Positions 1 to 8,235 of a stretch of DNA of 64,000 bases are shown here, in pieces. Each line of letters starts with the position of its first letter. Position 1 is the first letter of the stretch. The DNA comes from Pyxidicoccus caerfyrddinensis (GTDB lineage: Bacteria > Myxococcota > Myxococcia > Myxococcales > Myxococcaceae). The stretch is taken from assembly GCF_010894405.1 (NCBI RefSeq), contig NZ_JAAIYA010000017.1:62001-126000 (forward strand). The letters are read 5' to 3'. Under the pieces are notes generated by a model. The model was given only the letters and a program-made list of their open reading frames with translations. It had not been told where the DNA came from and searched no databases. Position numbers and translations under genes: made by a program.

Positions 1-506
1 CCCGCTCGACGCAGCCCACTCGCTGGGCGCTGGGCGTGGGGGACCGCCGCGCCGCCGAGGGCGAGGCCATGTTCCTCCAGTTCCAGGACCAGCTCGACTC
101 GCTGCGCGCCGTCAGCCCGCAGGCGCTGAAGGCCCGAGAGCACTTCGAGTTCCTGCCCCCCGCGGGCGTGGTGCCGCTGGGCAACACGGCCTTCCCCGGC
201 TTCAACAAGGACGTCTTCTTCGACGGGGTGACGATTCGCGACGTGGTGACGCACGTGGAGGGCGCGCGGATCCAGGCGCTCTTGCGGATGGCCTTCGCCT
301 TCCCGCCCGTCACCTTCCTGCCGACGACGCCCTCCAGCACCGACCCGTTCGTCTGGCTCTTCAAGGTCCGTGAGAACCAGCAGGCGCTGCTCTCGGGGGG
401 CTCCACGCAGGAGTACCTCATCTTCGCCAGCGGCCACATGCCCGACGTGAGCGAGCCGCGCTACGACGCGTCTCACTGGACCTTCGGCAACTACGCACTG
501 CGGTGA
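1..506 (+). CDS. Partial hypothetical protein, eCIS-locus neighbour (5' end missing)
   Basis: The reading frame is already open at the left edge (first full codon at base 3) and ends in TGA at 504-506, so only the C-terminal 167 residues are visible. A GTG at 36 exists, but the frame continues upstream without a stop, so it is probably internal. The visible part has no signal peptide or membrane segment. It has a mixed alpha/beta look with a hydrophobic core (ALLRMAFAFPPVTFLP). I do not recognise the family. It sits 46 bases upstream of the IPT/TIG gene on the same strand, in a run of genes typical of contractile-injection loci, so a structural or accessory role is possible but not shown. Confidence 0.6.
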   Translation, partial: RSTQPTRWALGVGDRRAAEGEAMFLQFQDQLDSLRAVSPQALKAREHFEFLPPAGVVPLGNTAFPGFNKDVFFDGVTIRDVVTHVEGARIQALLRMAFAFPPVTFLPTTPSSTDPFVWLFKVRENQQALLSGGSTQEYLIFASGHMPDVSEPRYDASHWTFGNYALR

Positions 507-552
507 ACTCACCCTTCGGTTTCCCACCCTGCAAGGCCGCGAGGAGGATGCG

Positions 553-1530
553 ATGGCCGACGAACAACTGAATGAAGTCCAACCGGGCGACTTGATTACC
601 GCCCGGCTCATCAACGCAATCATCAGGCTGCTGAAGGAATTGGAGCTGAAGCTGGGCGGCCCCGTCACCGTGCCCAACCTGTACGGGGAGACGCTGGGCA
701 ACGCGAGGACCGTCCTCACCAGCGGCACGCCTCCGCTCGGGCTCGGCCCGGTGCTGCTGGACGCCAACGGGCTGTCGGTGAACCCCACGCACCCGGACAA
801 CCAGTTCCGCCGGGTGATTGGACAGGTGCCGCCCGCGGGAGCGCGGGTGGTGGGCAACTCGCTGGTGAGCCTGCTCATCGCGGGAGAGCCGTCGACGACC
901 ACGCCGACGAACGGGCCGGAAATCACCGGCTTCCTCCCCGGCTCGATTCCCATGGGCGAGGAGGTGCAGATTCTCGGGAAGAACTTCGCGAGCCAGCCCG
1001 GCAACAACATCGTCCGCTTCAACGGGGTGCCGATTATCGGGACGCCGTCCGTCCGGAGCACCACCTTCTCGCTCTACGTGATTGTTCCCACCGGCATCCC
1101 CAACGTGCCGACCACGCCGGGCGCGACGCCCGTCAACGTCACGGTGACGGTGGTGAACCAGACCACCGGCAAGCAGGTGGAGAGCACGACGCTCAAGGTC
1201 GGCCCCTCCACCGGCATCGTGAAGCCGCTCATCACCGGTATCAGCCCCACCAACCCGCGCGTGAACACGCCGATTGTCATCACCGGGACGGGGTTCACCT
1301 CGGATGCAAGCCCCGTCCGGGTGTTCTTCTCGGACGAGCCCACCGGCGGCGTGGCGCCCACCCAGTCCTCGGCCACGTCACTGACGCTCACGGTTCCCAC
1401 GAACCTCTCCGGCACGGGAAGCGTGGACAAGCAGTTCGTCGTTCGTGTGCAGGTCAACGGCCCCACTGGCCCGAAGTCCGATGAGAACACGCAGTCCATC
1501 ATCACCGTCAGGCCTCCCCTGGTCCTCTGA
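553..1530 (+). CDS. PASTA-like and IPT/TIG-domain protein
   Basis: A 325-residue protein beginning MADEQLNEVQ, preceded by a strong GAGGAGG ribosome site. Residues about 1-40 are a helical segment. Residues about 40-110 look PASTA-like (VPNLYGETLGNARTVL, then VIGQVPPAGARVVGNS). Two Ig-like IPT/TIG repeats follow at about 125-220 and 225-320, each opening with the motif ITGFLPGSIPMGEEVQILG or ITGISPTNPRVNTPIVITG. Such beta-sandwich repeats normally serve adhesion or structural display. No signal peptide is visible, so if it leaves the cell it may do so as part of a particle. The next gene starts 9 bases after the stop, which suggests an operon with the VWA gene. Family assignment of the IPT repeats is fairly secure. 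The PASTA call is an inference from pattern. Confidence 0.8.
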   Translation: MADEQLNEVQPGDLITARLINAIIRLLKELELKLGGPVTVPNLYGETLGNARTVLTSGTPPLGLGPVLLDANGLSVNPTHPDNQFRRVIGQVPPAGARVVGNSLVSLLIAGEPSTTTPTNGPEITGFLPGSIPMGEEVQILGKNFASQPGNNIVRFNGVPIIGTPSVRSTTFSLYVIVPTGIPNVPTTPGATPVNVTVTVVNQTTGKQVESTTLKVGPSTGIVKPLITGISPTNPRVNTPIVITGTGFTSDASPVRVFFSDEPTGGVAPTQSSATSLTLTVPTNLSGTGSVDKQFVVRVQVNGPTGPKSDENTQSIITVRPPLVL

Positions 1531-1539
1531 GGAGAACCC

Positions 1540-4035
1540 ATGTTCCACGTGCTGAAACGAGCAGCCGCCTCCGCCGCGCTCGCCATCCTCACCCTGCTGG
1601 CTCCGGCGGCGGTCCGCGCCGAGCGCTTCGTCCTGCCCGCCACCGGTATCAAGCCGCCCATCGCCGAGGTGCGGGGGTACTTCGAGTTCAACGCCGTCAT
1701 CAACCCCGGCGCGGGGGTGAGCATCACCGTCAACGGCGTCGCGGTCCCGCTGAGTGACATTGGAGCCCCCGTCGAGGTCGACGTCGGCGGCGACAACGTG
1801 CTGTTCGTGAAGCGCGAGGGGAACTCGGCCCTGCTCCTGATGGAGACCAAGAGCCAGCTCGCCCCCGGCGGCACCTTCTGCGACAAGTCCGCCAGCGCCG
1901 GCGCGAAGAACTACGACATCACGCTCAACGGGCTGCCCGTGGTGGCGCGCTACGGCGTGGTGGGGCTGGCGGCCACGTTCATCGACGACCCGGGCGGCGT
2001 GGGGACCATCGCCTTCTGCTCTTGCGCCTCGCGGCGCGTGCCGGGCGTGGTGTTCACCCAGCCGTTCCCCGCGCCGGCCCTGGACATGGGGCGGCTCCCG
2101 CTCGACGTCATCATGGTGCTGGACCAGTCCGGCAGCATGGAGCTGTCGGTGGGTCCGGGCTCGACGGTGCGGCGCATCGACGCGATGAAGGCGGCGGTGG
2201 ACGAGTTCATCAACACCTGGTCCGCGGAGAGCTCCGGGGCGGCGACCCAGGCGGGCATGGGGCTCACGAATGACCGGCTGGGCCTCATCTACTTCTCCAA
2301 CACGGCCCCCGAGGCCCCCGCCTTCAACGAGCCATTCCTCCGCGAGCGCGGCGTGGCGACCACGGATGGCGGGTCCACCAACTGGAATATCTTCAAGAAC
2401 GACCTGCCTGGCCGCCAGCCGCTGGGCTCCACCGCCATGGGCCAGGGCCTGCTGAATGCGTACTCGGAGCGGAGCCCGCGCCAGCTGAGCAACACCACCG
2501 TGGTGCTGATGACGGACGGCATGCAGAACGTCAACCCGCAGGTGGTCATCGACGCGGACGGCGGCGTGTCCTCGGGGATGCTGGTCATCGGTAGCCCCTC
2601 GGGAGAGAAGTTCATGGCCGGCGAGTGCACGCCGGTGCTCGCGGTGTCCGTGGGCACCGTCACGTCGCCCTGGGTGGAGACCATGCAGCGCATCTCCGCG
2701 GAGACGTCGGGCGCGCACGTGCTGTCGGTGGACGGCGGCCTGCCGGATGCCTTCGCGGACCAGCTGGTGGCGGCGCTCAAGGGCAACACGCTGTCCGCGC
2801 TGCTGAAGTCGTCGGGGACGCTGGCCGCGGGCCAGGCGACGGTTTCCGAGGAGGTCTTCCTGGACGGCACGGTCGAGTTCGCGCTGGTGACGCTCGGCTG
2901 GCTGGGCGCGCCGCCCCGCCAGTCGCTGGAGCTGCGCATCACCAACCCTGACGGGGTGGTGGTGACGCCGACGTTCCGCGCCAATGGCATCGCGCACACG
3001 GTGCAGCGCGTGGACCTGCCGAAGAGCGGCAAGCCGGGCAAGTGGAAGCTGGAGGCGGTGCGCAAGGGCACGGACGTCGCCATGCCCTTCCGCTTCCGCG
3101 TGGTGGCCGAGGAGAAGCACCTCGACTTCCGCTTCAACATACCGGGCGTGAAGCATGCCGCGGGCACGGCGCTGGACCTGCTGGCGGATGTGACGTGGGA
3201 CGGCGAGCCGGTGAAGGACATGAACGGAGGAGAGCTGCGGGTGCGGGTGGAGCAGCCGGTGGCGGCGCTCGGCACGCTCTTGCACAAGGCACCGATGCCC
3301 GGAGTGGAGCAGCCGGGGACGAAGGAGCCGCTGCCCGGGTACCAGCTCAAGGTGGACGGCCTGCAGAAGGACCCGAAATACCGCGATCAGATGGGGCAGA
3401 AGCTCGATGGGACCGTCCTGAAGCTGAAGGACCAGGGCGACGGGCGGTATGCGCTCAAGTACACCGACACGAAGACGCCGGGCCTCTACCGCTTCTACGT
3501 GGAGCTGGAGATGAAGAGCCCGGAGGGTGAGCCCATCCTCCGCACGGAGACGGTGGAGACCACCATTGACGTGGTGCCGGACGGCAACCTGTCCGAGGTG
3601 AAGAGCGAGCAGACGGGAGCAGGCGACTTCGTGCTGCGCTTCACCCCGGTGGACGGCGCGGGCAACTTCATGGGCCCGGGCTACGACGACCAGATCACCG
3701 TGCGGCTGGACGGCAAGGGAATGGTGAAGAGCGTCGGCACGCCGGACGTGAATGGCACCTACCAGGTGCAGCTGACCGGCGTGGACAAGAACACGCCCAT
3801 CCACGTCATCGTCGCGGGGACGCCCATTGCCGAGGGTACCGTGGGTGAGCCGAAGCCGGTGACGGCCAGGCAGCCGCCCAAGCCCGGAGCCGACGGAGGG
3901 ACGGAGCCGGGGCCGGGGCCGAACCCCGGACCGTGCGGCTGCCGGCGCACGTCCTCGGCCGGGACGATGGGGCTGATGTTGCTCGGAGTGCTGGGGCTCG
4001 TCTCCCGACGGAGGAACCGCCGGAACGATGAGTGA
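1540..4035 (+). CDS. Secreted von Willebrand factor A protein with MYXO-CTERM-type tail
   Basis: An 831-residue protein with a clear signal peptide (LALAILTLLAPAAVRA type, cut near residue 28). A VWA domain at about 185-420 starts with DVIMVLDQSGSME, a MIDAS DxSxS metal site. Later residues 430-760 are beta-rich (Ig-like VWA-associated region). The C-terminus has a Gly/Pro linker, a Cys pair (CGC), a hydrophobic helix (MGLMLLGVLGLV) and RRRNRR, the layout of the Myxococcales C-terminal sorting signal. It is therefore predicted to be processed and anchored at the cell surface. The stop overlaps the next start (ATGAGTGA), so the two are translationally coupled. The VWA protein is the only obviously surface-sorted member of this run. 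Its binding partner is unknown. Confidence 0.85.
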   Translation: MFHVLKRAAASAALAILTLLAPAAVRAERFVLPATGIKPPIAEVRGYFEFNAVINPGAGVSITVNGVAVPLSDIGAPVEVDVGGDNVLFVKREGNSALLLMETKSQLAPGGTFCDKSASAGAKNYDITLNGLPVVARYGVVGLAATFIDDPGGVGTIAFCSCASRRVPGVVFTQPFPAPALDMGRLPLDVIMVLDQSGSMELSVGPGSTVRRIDAMKAAVDEFINTWSAESSGAATQAGMGLTNDRLGLIYFSNTAPEAPAFNEPFLRERGVATTDGGSTNWNIFKNDLPGRQPLGSTAMGQGLLNAYSERSPRQLSNTTVVLMTDGMQNVNPQVVIDADGGVSSGMLVIGSPSGEKFMAGECTPVLAVSVGTVTSPWVETMQRISAETSGAHVLSVDGGLPDAFADQLVAALKGNTLSALLKSSGTLAAGQATVSEEVFLDGTVEFALVTLGWLGAPPRQSLELRITNPDGVVVTPTFRANGIAHTVQRVDLPKSGKPGKWKLEAVRKGTDVAMPFRFRVVAEEKHLDFRFNIPGVKHAAGTALDLLADVTWDGEPVKDMNGGELRVRVEQPVAALGTLLHKAPMPGVEQPGTKEPLPGYQLKVDGLQKDPKYRDQMGQKLDGTVLKLKDQGDGRYALKYTDTKTPGLYRFYVELEMKSPEGEPILRTETVETTIDVVPDGNLSEVKSEQTGAGDFVLRFTPVDGAGNFMGPGYDDQITVRLDGKGMVKSVGTPDVNGTYQVQLTGVDKNTPIHVIVAGTPIAEGTVGEPKPVTARQPPKPGADGGTEPGPGPNPGPCGCRRTSSAGTMGLMLLGVLGLVSRRRNRRNDE

Positions 4036-6154
4036 GGGGGCGCGGGTGGGACGGACGGTCATCGGGAAGCTGCGGCTGCGCGGAGCGGACTTGGAGCCGC
4101 TCTCCGCGCGGCTGCGGCTGGAGTCCCTGTTGAGCGGCGCCCACCTCGTGCCCGTAGGACTGCCGCCCTCGGCCACCGTGTGCATCCGCCGGTTGATGGA
4201 CCCGAAGCCGGGGGTGCTGCCGGTGAGGCAACACGCGCTGCGCCCTCCGGCGGCGTGGGATGAGGCGGTGGTCTCCCTGCTGGAGGCCCAGGTGGCGAGG
4301 GCGGCACGGCCCGCGTTGGGAGCCGTGCCGCCCGGCGCGGAGGCCGTGCTGTTCGCGGACCCCTCGGAGCTGCTGGCGTGCCTGGCCAGTGACGTCAGCC
4401 GGGGCAGCGCGCTGGCGCACTGGTGGTGGCGCGGGCTGTTCCCCAGCGTGGACCTGGCGCGCACGTTGGTCGCCGAGTGGCTGCGCCAACCCGAGTACGT
4501 GCCCGCCGCGCTGGAGACCGCCGTGCGCCGGCGCGAAGCGAGGCCCGTGCTGGCGCTGTTCACCGAGGACGAAGCGCGCACCGTGCTGGCGCAGGTGGCC
4601 CGGGTCCACGGGCTGACGGAGCTGGCGCGGGTGCGGACGGTGGAGGAGGAGCCCACGCGGAAGGCGGAGGCCTCCGGTGCGGGGCGGGAGGTGCAAGCGG
4701 AAGAGGCGCCAGGAGTCGTGGCCGCCGAGGCTCCGTGGACGCCGTGGGTTCCGGAGGTCCGCACGCTGGGGCTCGGTGAAGCCCGGGAGGCGCTGCTGGG
4801 CGTGGCGATGATGCTGCGCCGGGCTCCCGAGGAGACGCGGCGACCGTCGTTCGCTCCGGCCGTGGTGGCGTGGCGGAAGGGTCAGACGCGGCCGGCGGAG
4901 GCTTCGGACCTTCGACCGCGTCCTGCTCCGGCCACCTCAACCCTGGAGGTCCAGGCTGTTGCCATGGACCTTCGAATCCCTGGGGCGGAGCAGAGCGTCG
5001 TCACGGGAGATTCTTCAGGACCAGTGGGCGCGGCAGATGGGGGGATTCAGGTGGGTGACGGCGGCGTGGCTCAGGGCTCCGCGGGTGCTGACCTCGAGAT
5101 GGCCGGGGGTGAGGTCCCGGTGGTCGTGGTGGAGGATGCGTCCCCTGCTCCCTCTTCGACGGAGGCACCGGCCGCGGTGCGCGATGAGCGGCACGAGCCG
5201 GTGGGCCTGGCGGTGGCGGATGAAACGCCGGTGGTCGCCGCGCCTCCCGCGCCTCCGCACGTGGCTTCCGCGCCGCCCCGGGTCTTCGAGCCGCCTCCCG
5301 GACGTGCGTGGGGTCTGCCCATCCCCACCGGACTGGGCGGTCTGTTCTACCTCGTCAACCTGGCTCTCTTCCTGGAACTGTACGGGGACTTCTCGCGGCC
5401 CGCGCACCCCCACCTGCCGCTGTCCCTCTGGGACTTCGTCACGCTGCTGGGGCGCAGACTGCTCGTGGACCCGCGCCCCGGTGACCCGGTGTGGAAGGTG
5501 CTGGCCCTGCTCTCCGGCCGCAAGCCAGGGGACGCTCCCGGTCACGCCTTCGAGCCGCCGGATGCGTGGCGCGTGCCCGAGGAGTGGCTGCACGCATTCC
5601 GCACCGAGGAGACGCAGGTGTGGACGTGGTCGGCCCAGGGTGGCCGACTGCGCGTGCTGCACCCGGCGGGCTTCGTCGTGGTGGATGTGCCCCGCGAAGA
5701 CGACGACGCGGAGGCGCAGGTCCAGCGAGAGGTGGAGCCCTACCTTCCGCGTCCCCCTGCTCCACTGAGCCGCGGCATGGCGGCGACCTCCGCGCGAGAG
5801 CACGCGCCGGGTGGGTCGGCAACCGCTGCCGCCGAGCCGCGCTTCACGCTGGCCTCCGGCGAGGTGCCACCTCCGGGCGGAGCGGAGGCCGCGCCCCTGG
5901 AGCGGTGGCTCGCGTGGCTGGTGCCCTACTCCCGCGCCCGGCTGGTCCGCGCGCTGGGCCTGACTTCGGACGATGCGCTCGAGCTGGAGGGAACGCTGTT
6001 TTCACACGATGCCCGGCTCCACGTCTCAGAGAGTCATGTGGACGTGGTCCTTGCCCTGTCCCAGCTCCCGCTGGCGGTGCGCATCGCGGGGCTGGACCGC
6101 GACATCGGGTGGCTCCCGTCCGCCGGGCGCCATCTCACCTTCCACTTCGAGTGA
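4028..6154 (+). CDS. Large accessory protein of unknown function, eCIS neighbourhood
   Basis: A 708-residue protein whose ATG overlaps the stop of the VWA gene by 8 bases. Residues about 1-210 are helical. Residues about 210-425 are a low-complexity Ala/Val/Glu/Pro linker. Residues about 430-530 contain a conserved-looking hydrophobic block (GLGGLFYLVNLALFLELYGD) followed by a folded domain with Trp-rich segments. A final domain occupies about 610-708. No catalytic motif is recognisable. Proteins of this shape commonly sit directly before the AAA+ ATPase in myxobacterial injection-system loci, and the gap to that gene is only 14 bases. An assembly or tail-completion role is an inference from position. 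The long linker suggests two rigid modules tethered at a distance. Confidence 0.7.
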   Translation: MSEGARVGRTVIGKLRLRGADLEPLSARLRLESLLSGAHLVPVGLPPSATVCIRRLMDPKPGVLPVRQHALRPPAAWDEAVVSLLEAQVARAARPALGAVPPGAEAVLFADPSELLACLASDVSRGSALAHWWWRGLFPSVDLARTLVAEWLRQPEYVPAALETAVRRREARPVLALFTEDEARTVLAQVARVHGLTELARVRTVEEEPTRKAEASGAGREVQAEEAPGVVAAEAPWTPWVPEVRTLGLGEAREALLGVAMMLRRAPEETRRPSFAPAVVAWRKGQTRPAEASDLRPRPAPATSTLEVQAVAMDLRIPGAEQSVVTGDSSGPVGAADGGIQVGDGGVAQGSAGADLEMAGGEVPVVVVEDASPAPSSTEAPAAVRDERHEPVGLAVADETPVVAAPPAPPHVASAPPRVFEPPPGRAWGLPIPTGLGGLFYLVNLALFLELYGDFSRPAHPHLPLSLWDFVTLLGRRLLVDPRPGDPVWKVLALLSGRKPGDAPGHAFEPPDAWRVPEEWLHAFRTEETQVWTWSAQGGRLRVLHPAGFVVVDVPREDDDAEAQVQREVEPYLPRPPAPLSRGMAATSAREHAPGGSATAAAEPRFTLASGEVPPPGGAEAAPLERWLAWLVPYSRARLVRALGLTSDDALELEGTLFSHDARLHVSESHVDVVLALSQLPLAVRIAGLDRDIGWLPSAGRHLTFHFE

Positions 6155-6168
6155 GCCCGACACGCGCC

Positions 6169-8223
6169 ATGTCCGACATCCCGAACGGCTCCGAACCCGT
6201 CGAACACTTCAAGCTCTACTTCTTCGCCGCGGCCACGCGGGTGCTGGCCCACGGCGCGCGCACCTTCGGAAGCGAGAGCGCCCTGCTGTCGCGCTTCCCC
6301 TTCCTGGAGTCGTACCGCGAGGAGCTCACCGGGCTGGGCATCGGCGCGCTCGAGAGCGAGGACGGCCCCGGCCACTGGCCCGGTGCGCTGGCCGCGTGGG
6401 AGTCCGACGTGTCCGGCCACCTGCCCATGCGCGCGCTGCGCCAGGCGGCCGGGCTGGACCATGAGGCGCTGACACTGCTGCTCGCGGTGGGCATGGTGGA
6501 AGAGGACGCGCGCTTCGGCACCTTCTTCGCGGCGCTCCAGGGCACGCCCACGCTGCACCGCCCCACCCTGGGCCTGCTCAACGCGGCCTGGCGCGGCGAG
6601 GACGACCGGGGCGAGGTGCGCGCGCACCTGCGCCGGCTGATGGACCTGGGCCTCGTCGAGGTGTCGGACCGCGACGCCCCCCGCTCCGAGTGGGCCCTCC
6701 ACGTCCCCGGCGCCGTCTGGGACGCGCTGCGAGGCGAGGCCCCCGAGCGCCCCACCCCCTGGATGAAGCACCACGCGCTCGCAAAGCTGGAGCGCGACGA
6801 GCCGCTCATCATCCCGGAGCCGCTGCGCGACGCACTGGAGCGGCTGCCGGCACTGCTAGGCTCGACGGAGGTCCGCGCGCTGGTAGTCAGGGGCCCCCGC
6901 CACAACGGGCGGCGCACGCTGCTGCGCTCGGTGGCCCGCGCCATGGGCCGGGGCGTGCTGGAGGTGGAGGGACCGCAGAAGGGAGACGACGCGCGGTGGC
7001 GCATGGTGGGCCCGCTGGCCACGCTGCTGCACGCGCTGCCGGTGGCGGTGCTGGAGCCCGCCCCCGGTGAAGCCGCCGAGGTGCCGGAGCTGACGGGCCT
7101 GGACGGGCCGCTAGGCGTGGTGCTCGGGCGGCTGGGCGGCGTCTCCGGCGACGGCGTGGACCGCGCGCTCACCCTCGCGGTGGACATGCCTGGCCCGGAG
7201 GAGCGGGCCCTGCACTGGAGGCGGGGACTGGCGGGCCGGCCCTGCGCCTGTGTGAATGAGCTGAGCACCTCCTTCCGCCTCACCCGGGGCCACGTGCGCC
7301 GCGCGGCGCGGCTGGCGCAGGCCCACGCGGCGCTCGCCGGCCGCGCGGAGGTGGAGCCCAACGACGTGCGCGAGGCCACGCGCGCGCTCAACCGGCAGGC
7401 CCTGGACACGCTGGCCGTGCGGCTCACCACGCAGGGCGACTGGGGCCAGCTCTCCGTGGCCAGCGAGACGATGCGCGAGCTGCGCCTGTTGGAGACGCGC
7501 TGCCGGGGCCGCGAGCGCATGGGCGAGGCCGTGGGCGGCGCGCTGGCGAAGCAGCTCACTCCGGGCGTGCGCGCCCTCTTCCAGGGCCCCAGCGGCACCG
7601 GGAAGACGCTGGCCGCGCGCCTCGTCGCCGCGGCGCTGGGGCTGGACGTGTACCGGGTGGAGCTGTCCTCGGTGGTGAACAAGTACATCGGCGAGACGGA
7701 GAAGAACCTCGCCCGCATCTTCGCGCTCGCAGAGGAGCTGGACGTGGTGCTGCTCTTCGACGAGGGCGACGCGCTCTTCGCGAAGCGCACCGGCGTGGGC
7801 TCGTCCACGGACCGGTACGCGAACCTGGAGACGAACTACCTCCTGCAGCGCATCGAGTCCTACGAGGGCATCCTCATCGTCACCACCAACGCGGCGGACG
7901 CCATCGACACCGCCTTCCAGCGACGCATGGACGTGGTGGTGGACTTCCGCGCGCCGGACCCGTCCGAGCGCTGGACGCTGTGGCAGCTCCACCTGCCCGC
8001 CGCGCACGGGGTGGACGCGGGACTCTTGCGCGAGGTCGCCGCGCGCTGCCAGCTCAGCGGCGGGCAGATTCGCAACGCGGTGCTGCACGCGTCGCTGCTG
8101 GCGATGGAGGACGGCGGGACACTGGGCTCGTCACACCTGGAGGCCGGCGTCCTGCGCGAGTACCGCAAGGCCGGCGATGTCTGTCCCCTGCGCCGGCCCG
8201 GCGCCACCTCCCTGCGGGGCTGA
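6169..8223 (+). CDS. AAA+ ATPase, injection-system associated
   Basis: A 684-residue protein. The start ATG at 6169 (MSDIPNGSEP) is chosen because the frame upstream is low-complexity shadow of the preceding gene. Residues about 1-190 form a helical, winged-helix-like region. A degenerate nucleotide-fold segment lies at about 230-340. The active AAA+ module at about 460-650 has Walker A GPSGTGKT, Walker B VVLLFDEGDALF, sensor ITTNAAD-like (VTTNAADAID) and an arginine finger candidate in QRRMDVVVDF. AAA+ proteins of this type accompany eCIS gene sets and are thought to remodel or load particles. This one has two ATPase-like halves with only the second intact. It lies 14 bases after the accessory gene and 12 bases before the cargo gene. 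Confidence 0.88.
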   Translation: MSDIPNGSEPVEHFKLYFFAAATRVLAHGARTFGSESALLSRFPFLESYREELTGLGIGALESEDGPGHWPGALAAWESDVSGHLPMRALRQAAGLDHEALTLLLAVGMVEEDARFGTFFAALQGTPTLHRPTLGLLNAAWRGEDDRGEVRAHLRRLMDLGLVEVSDRDAPRSEWALHVPGAVWDALRGEAPERPTPWMKHHALAKLERDEPLIIPEPLRDALERLPALLGSTEVRALVVRGPRHNGRRTLLRSVARAMGRGVLEVEGPQKGDDARWRMVGPLATLLHALPVAVLEPAPGEAAEVPELTGLDGPLGVVLGRLGGVSGDGVDRALTLAVDMPGPEERALHWRRGLAGRPCACVNELSTSFRLTRGHVRRAARLAQAHAALAGRAEVEPNDVREATRALNRQALDTLAVRLTTQGDWGQLSVASETMRELRLLETRCRGRERMGEAVGGALAKQLTPGVRALFQGPSGTGKTLAARLVAAALGLDVYRVELSSVVNKYIGETEKNLARIFALAEELDVVLLFDEGDALFAKRTGVGSSTDRYANLETNYLLQRIESYEGILIVTTNAADAIDTAFQRRMDVVVDFRAPDPSERWTLWQLHLPAAHGVDAGLLREVAARCQLSGGQIRNAVLHASLLAMEDGGTLGSSHLEAGVLREYRKAGDVCPLRRPGATSLRG

Positions 8224-8235
8224 GAGCCGCCACCC

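Noticed and set aside
1378-4764. Very long open frame (over 1100 codons) on the minus strand opposite the VWA gene
   Set aside because: It lies antisense to a well-supported gene, has His/Arg/Leu-rich low-complexity translation and no domain. This is typical of shadow frames in GC-rich DNA.
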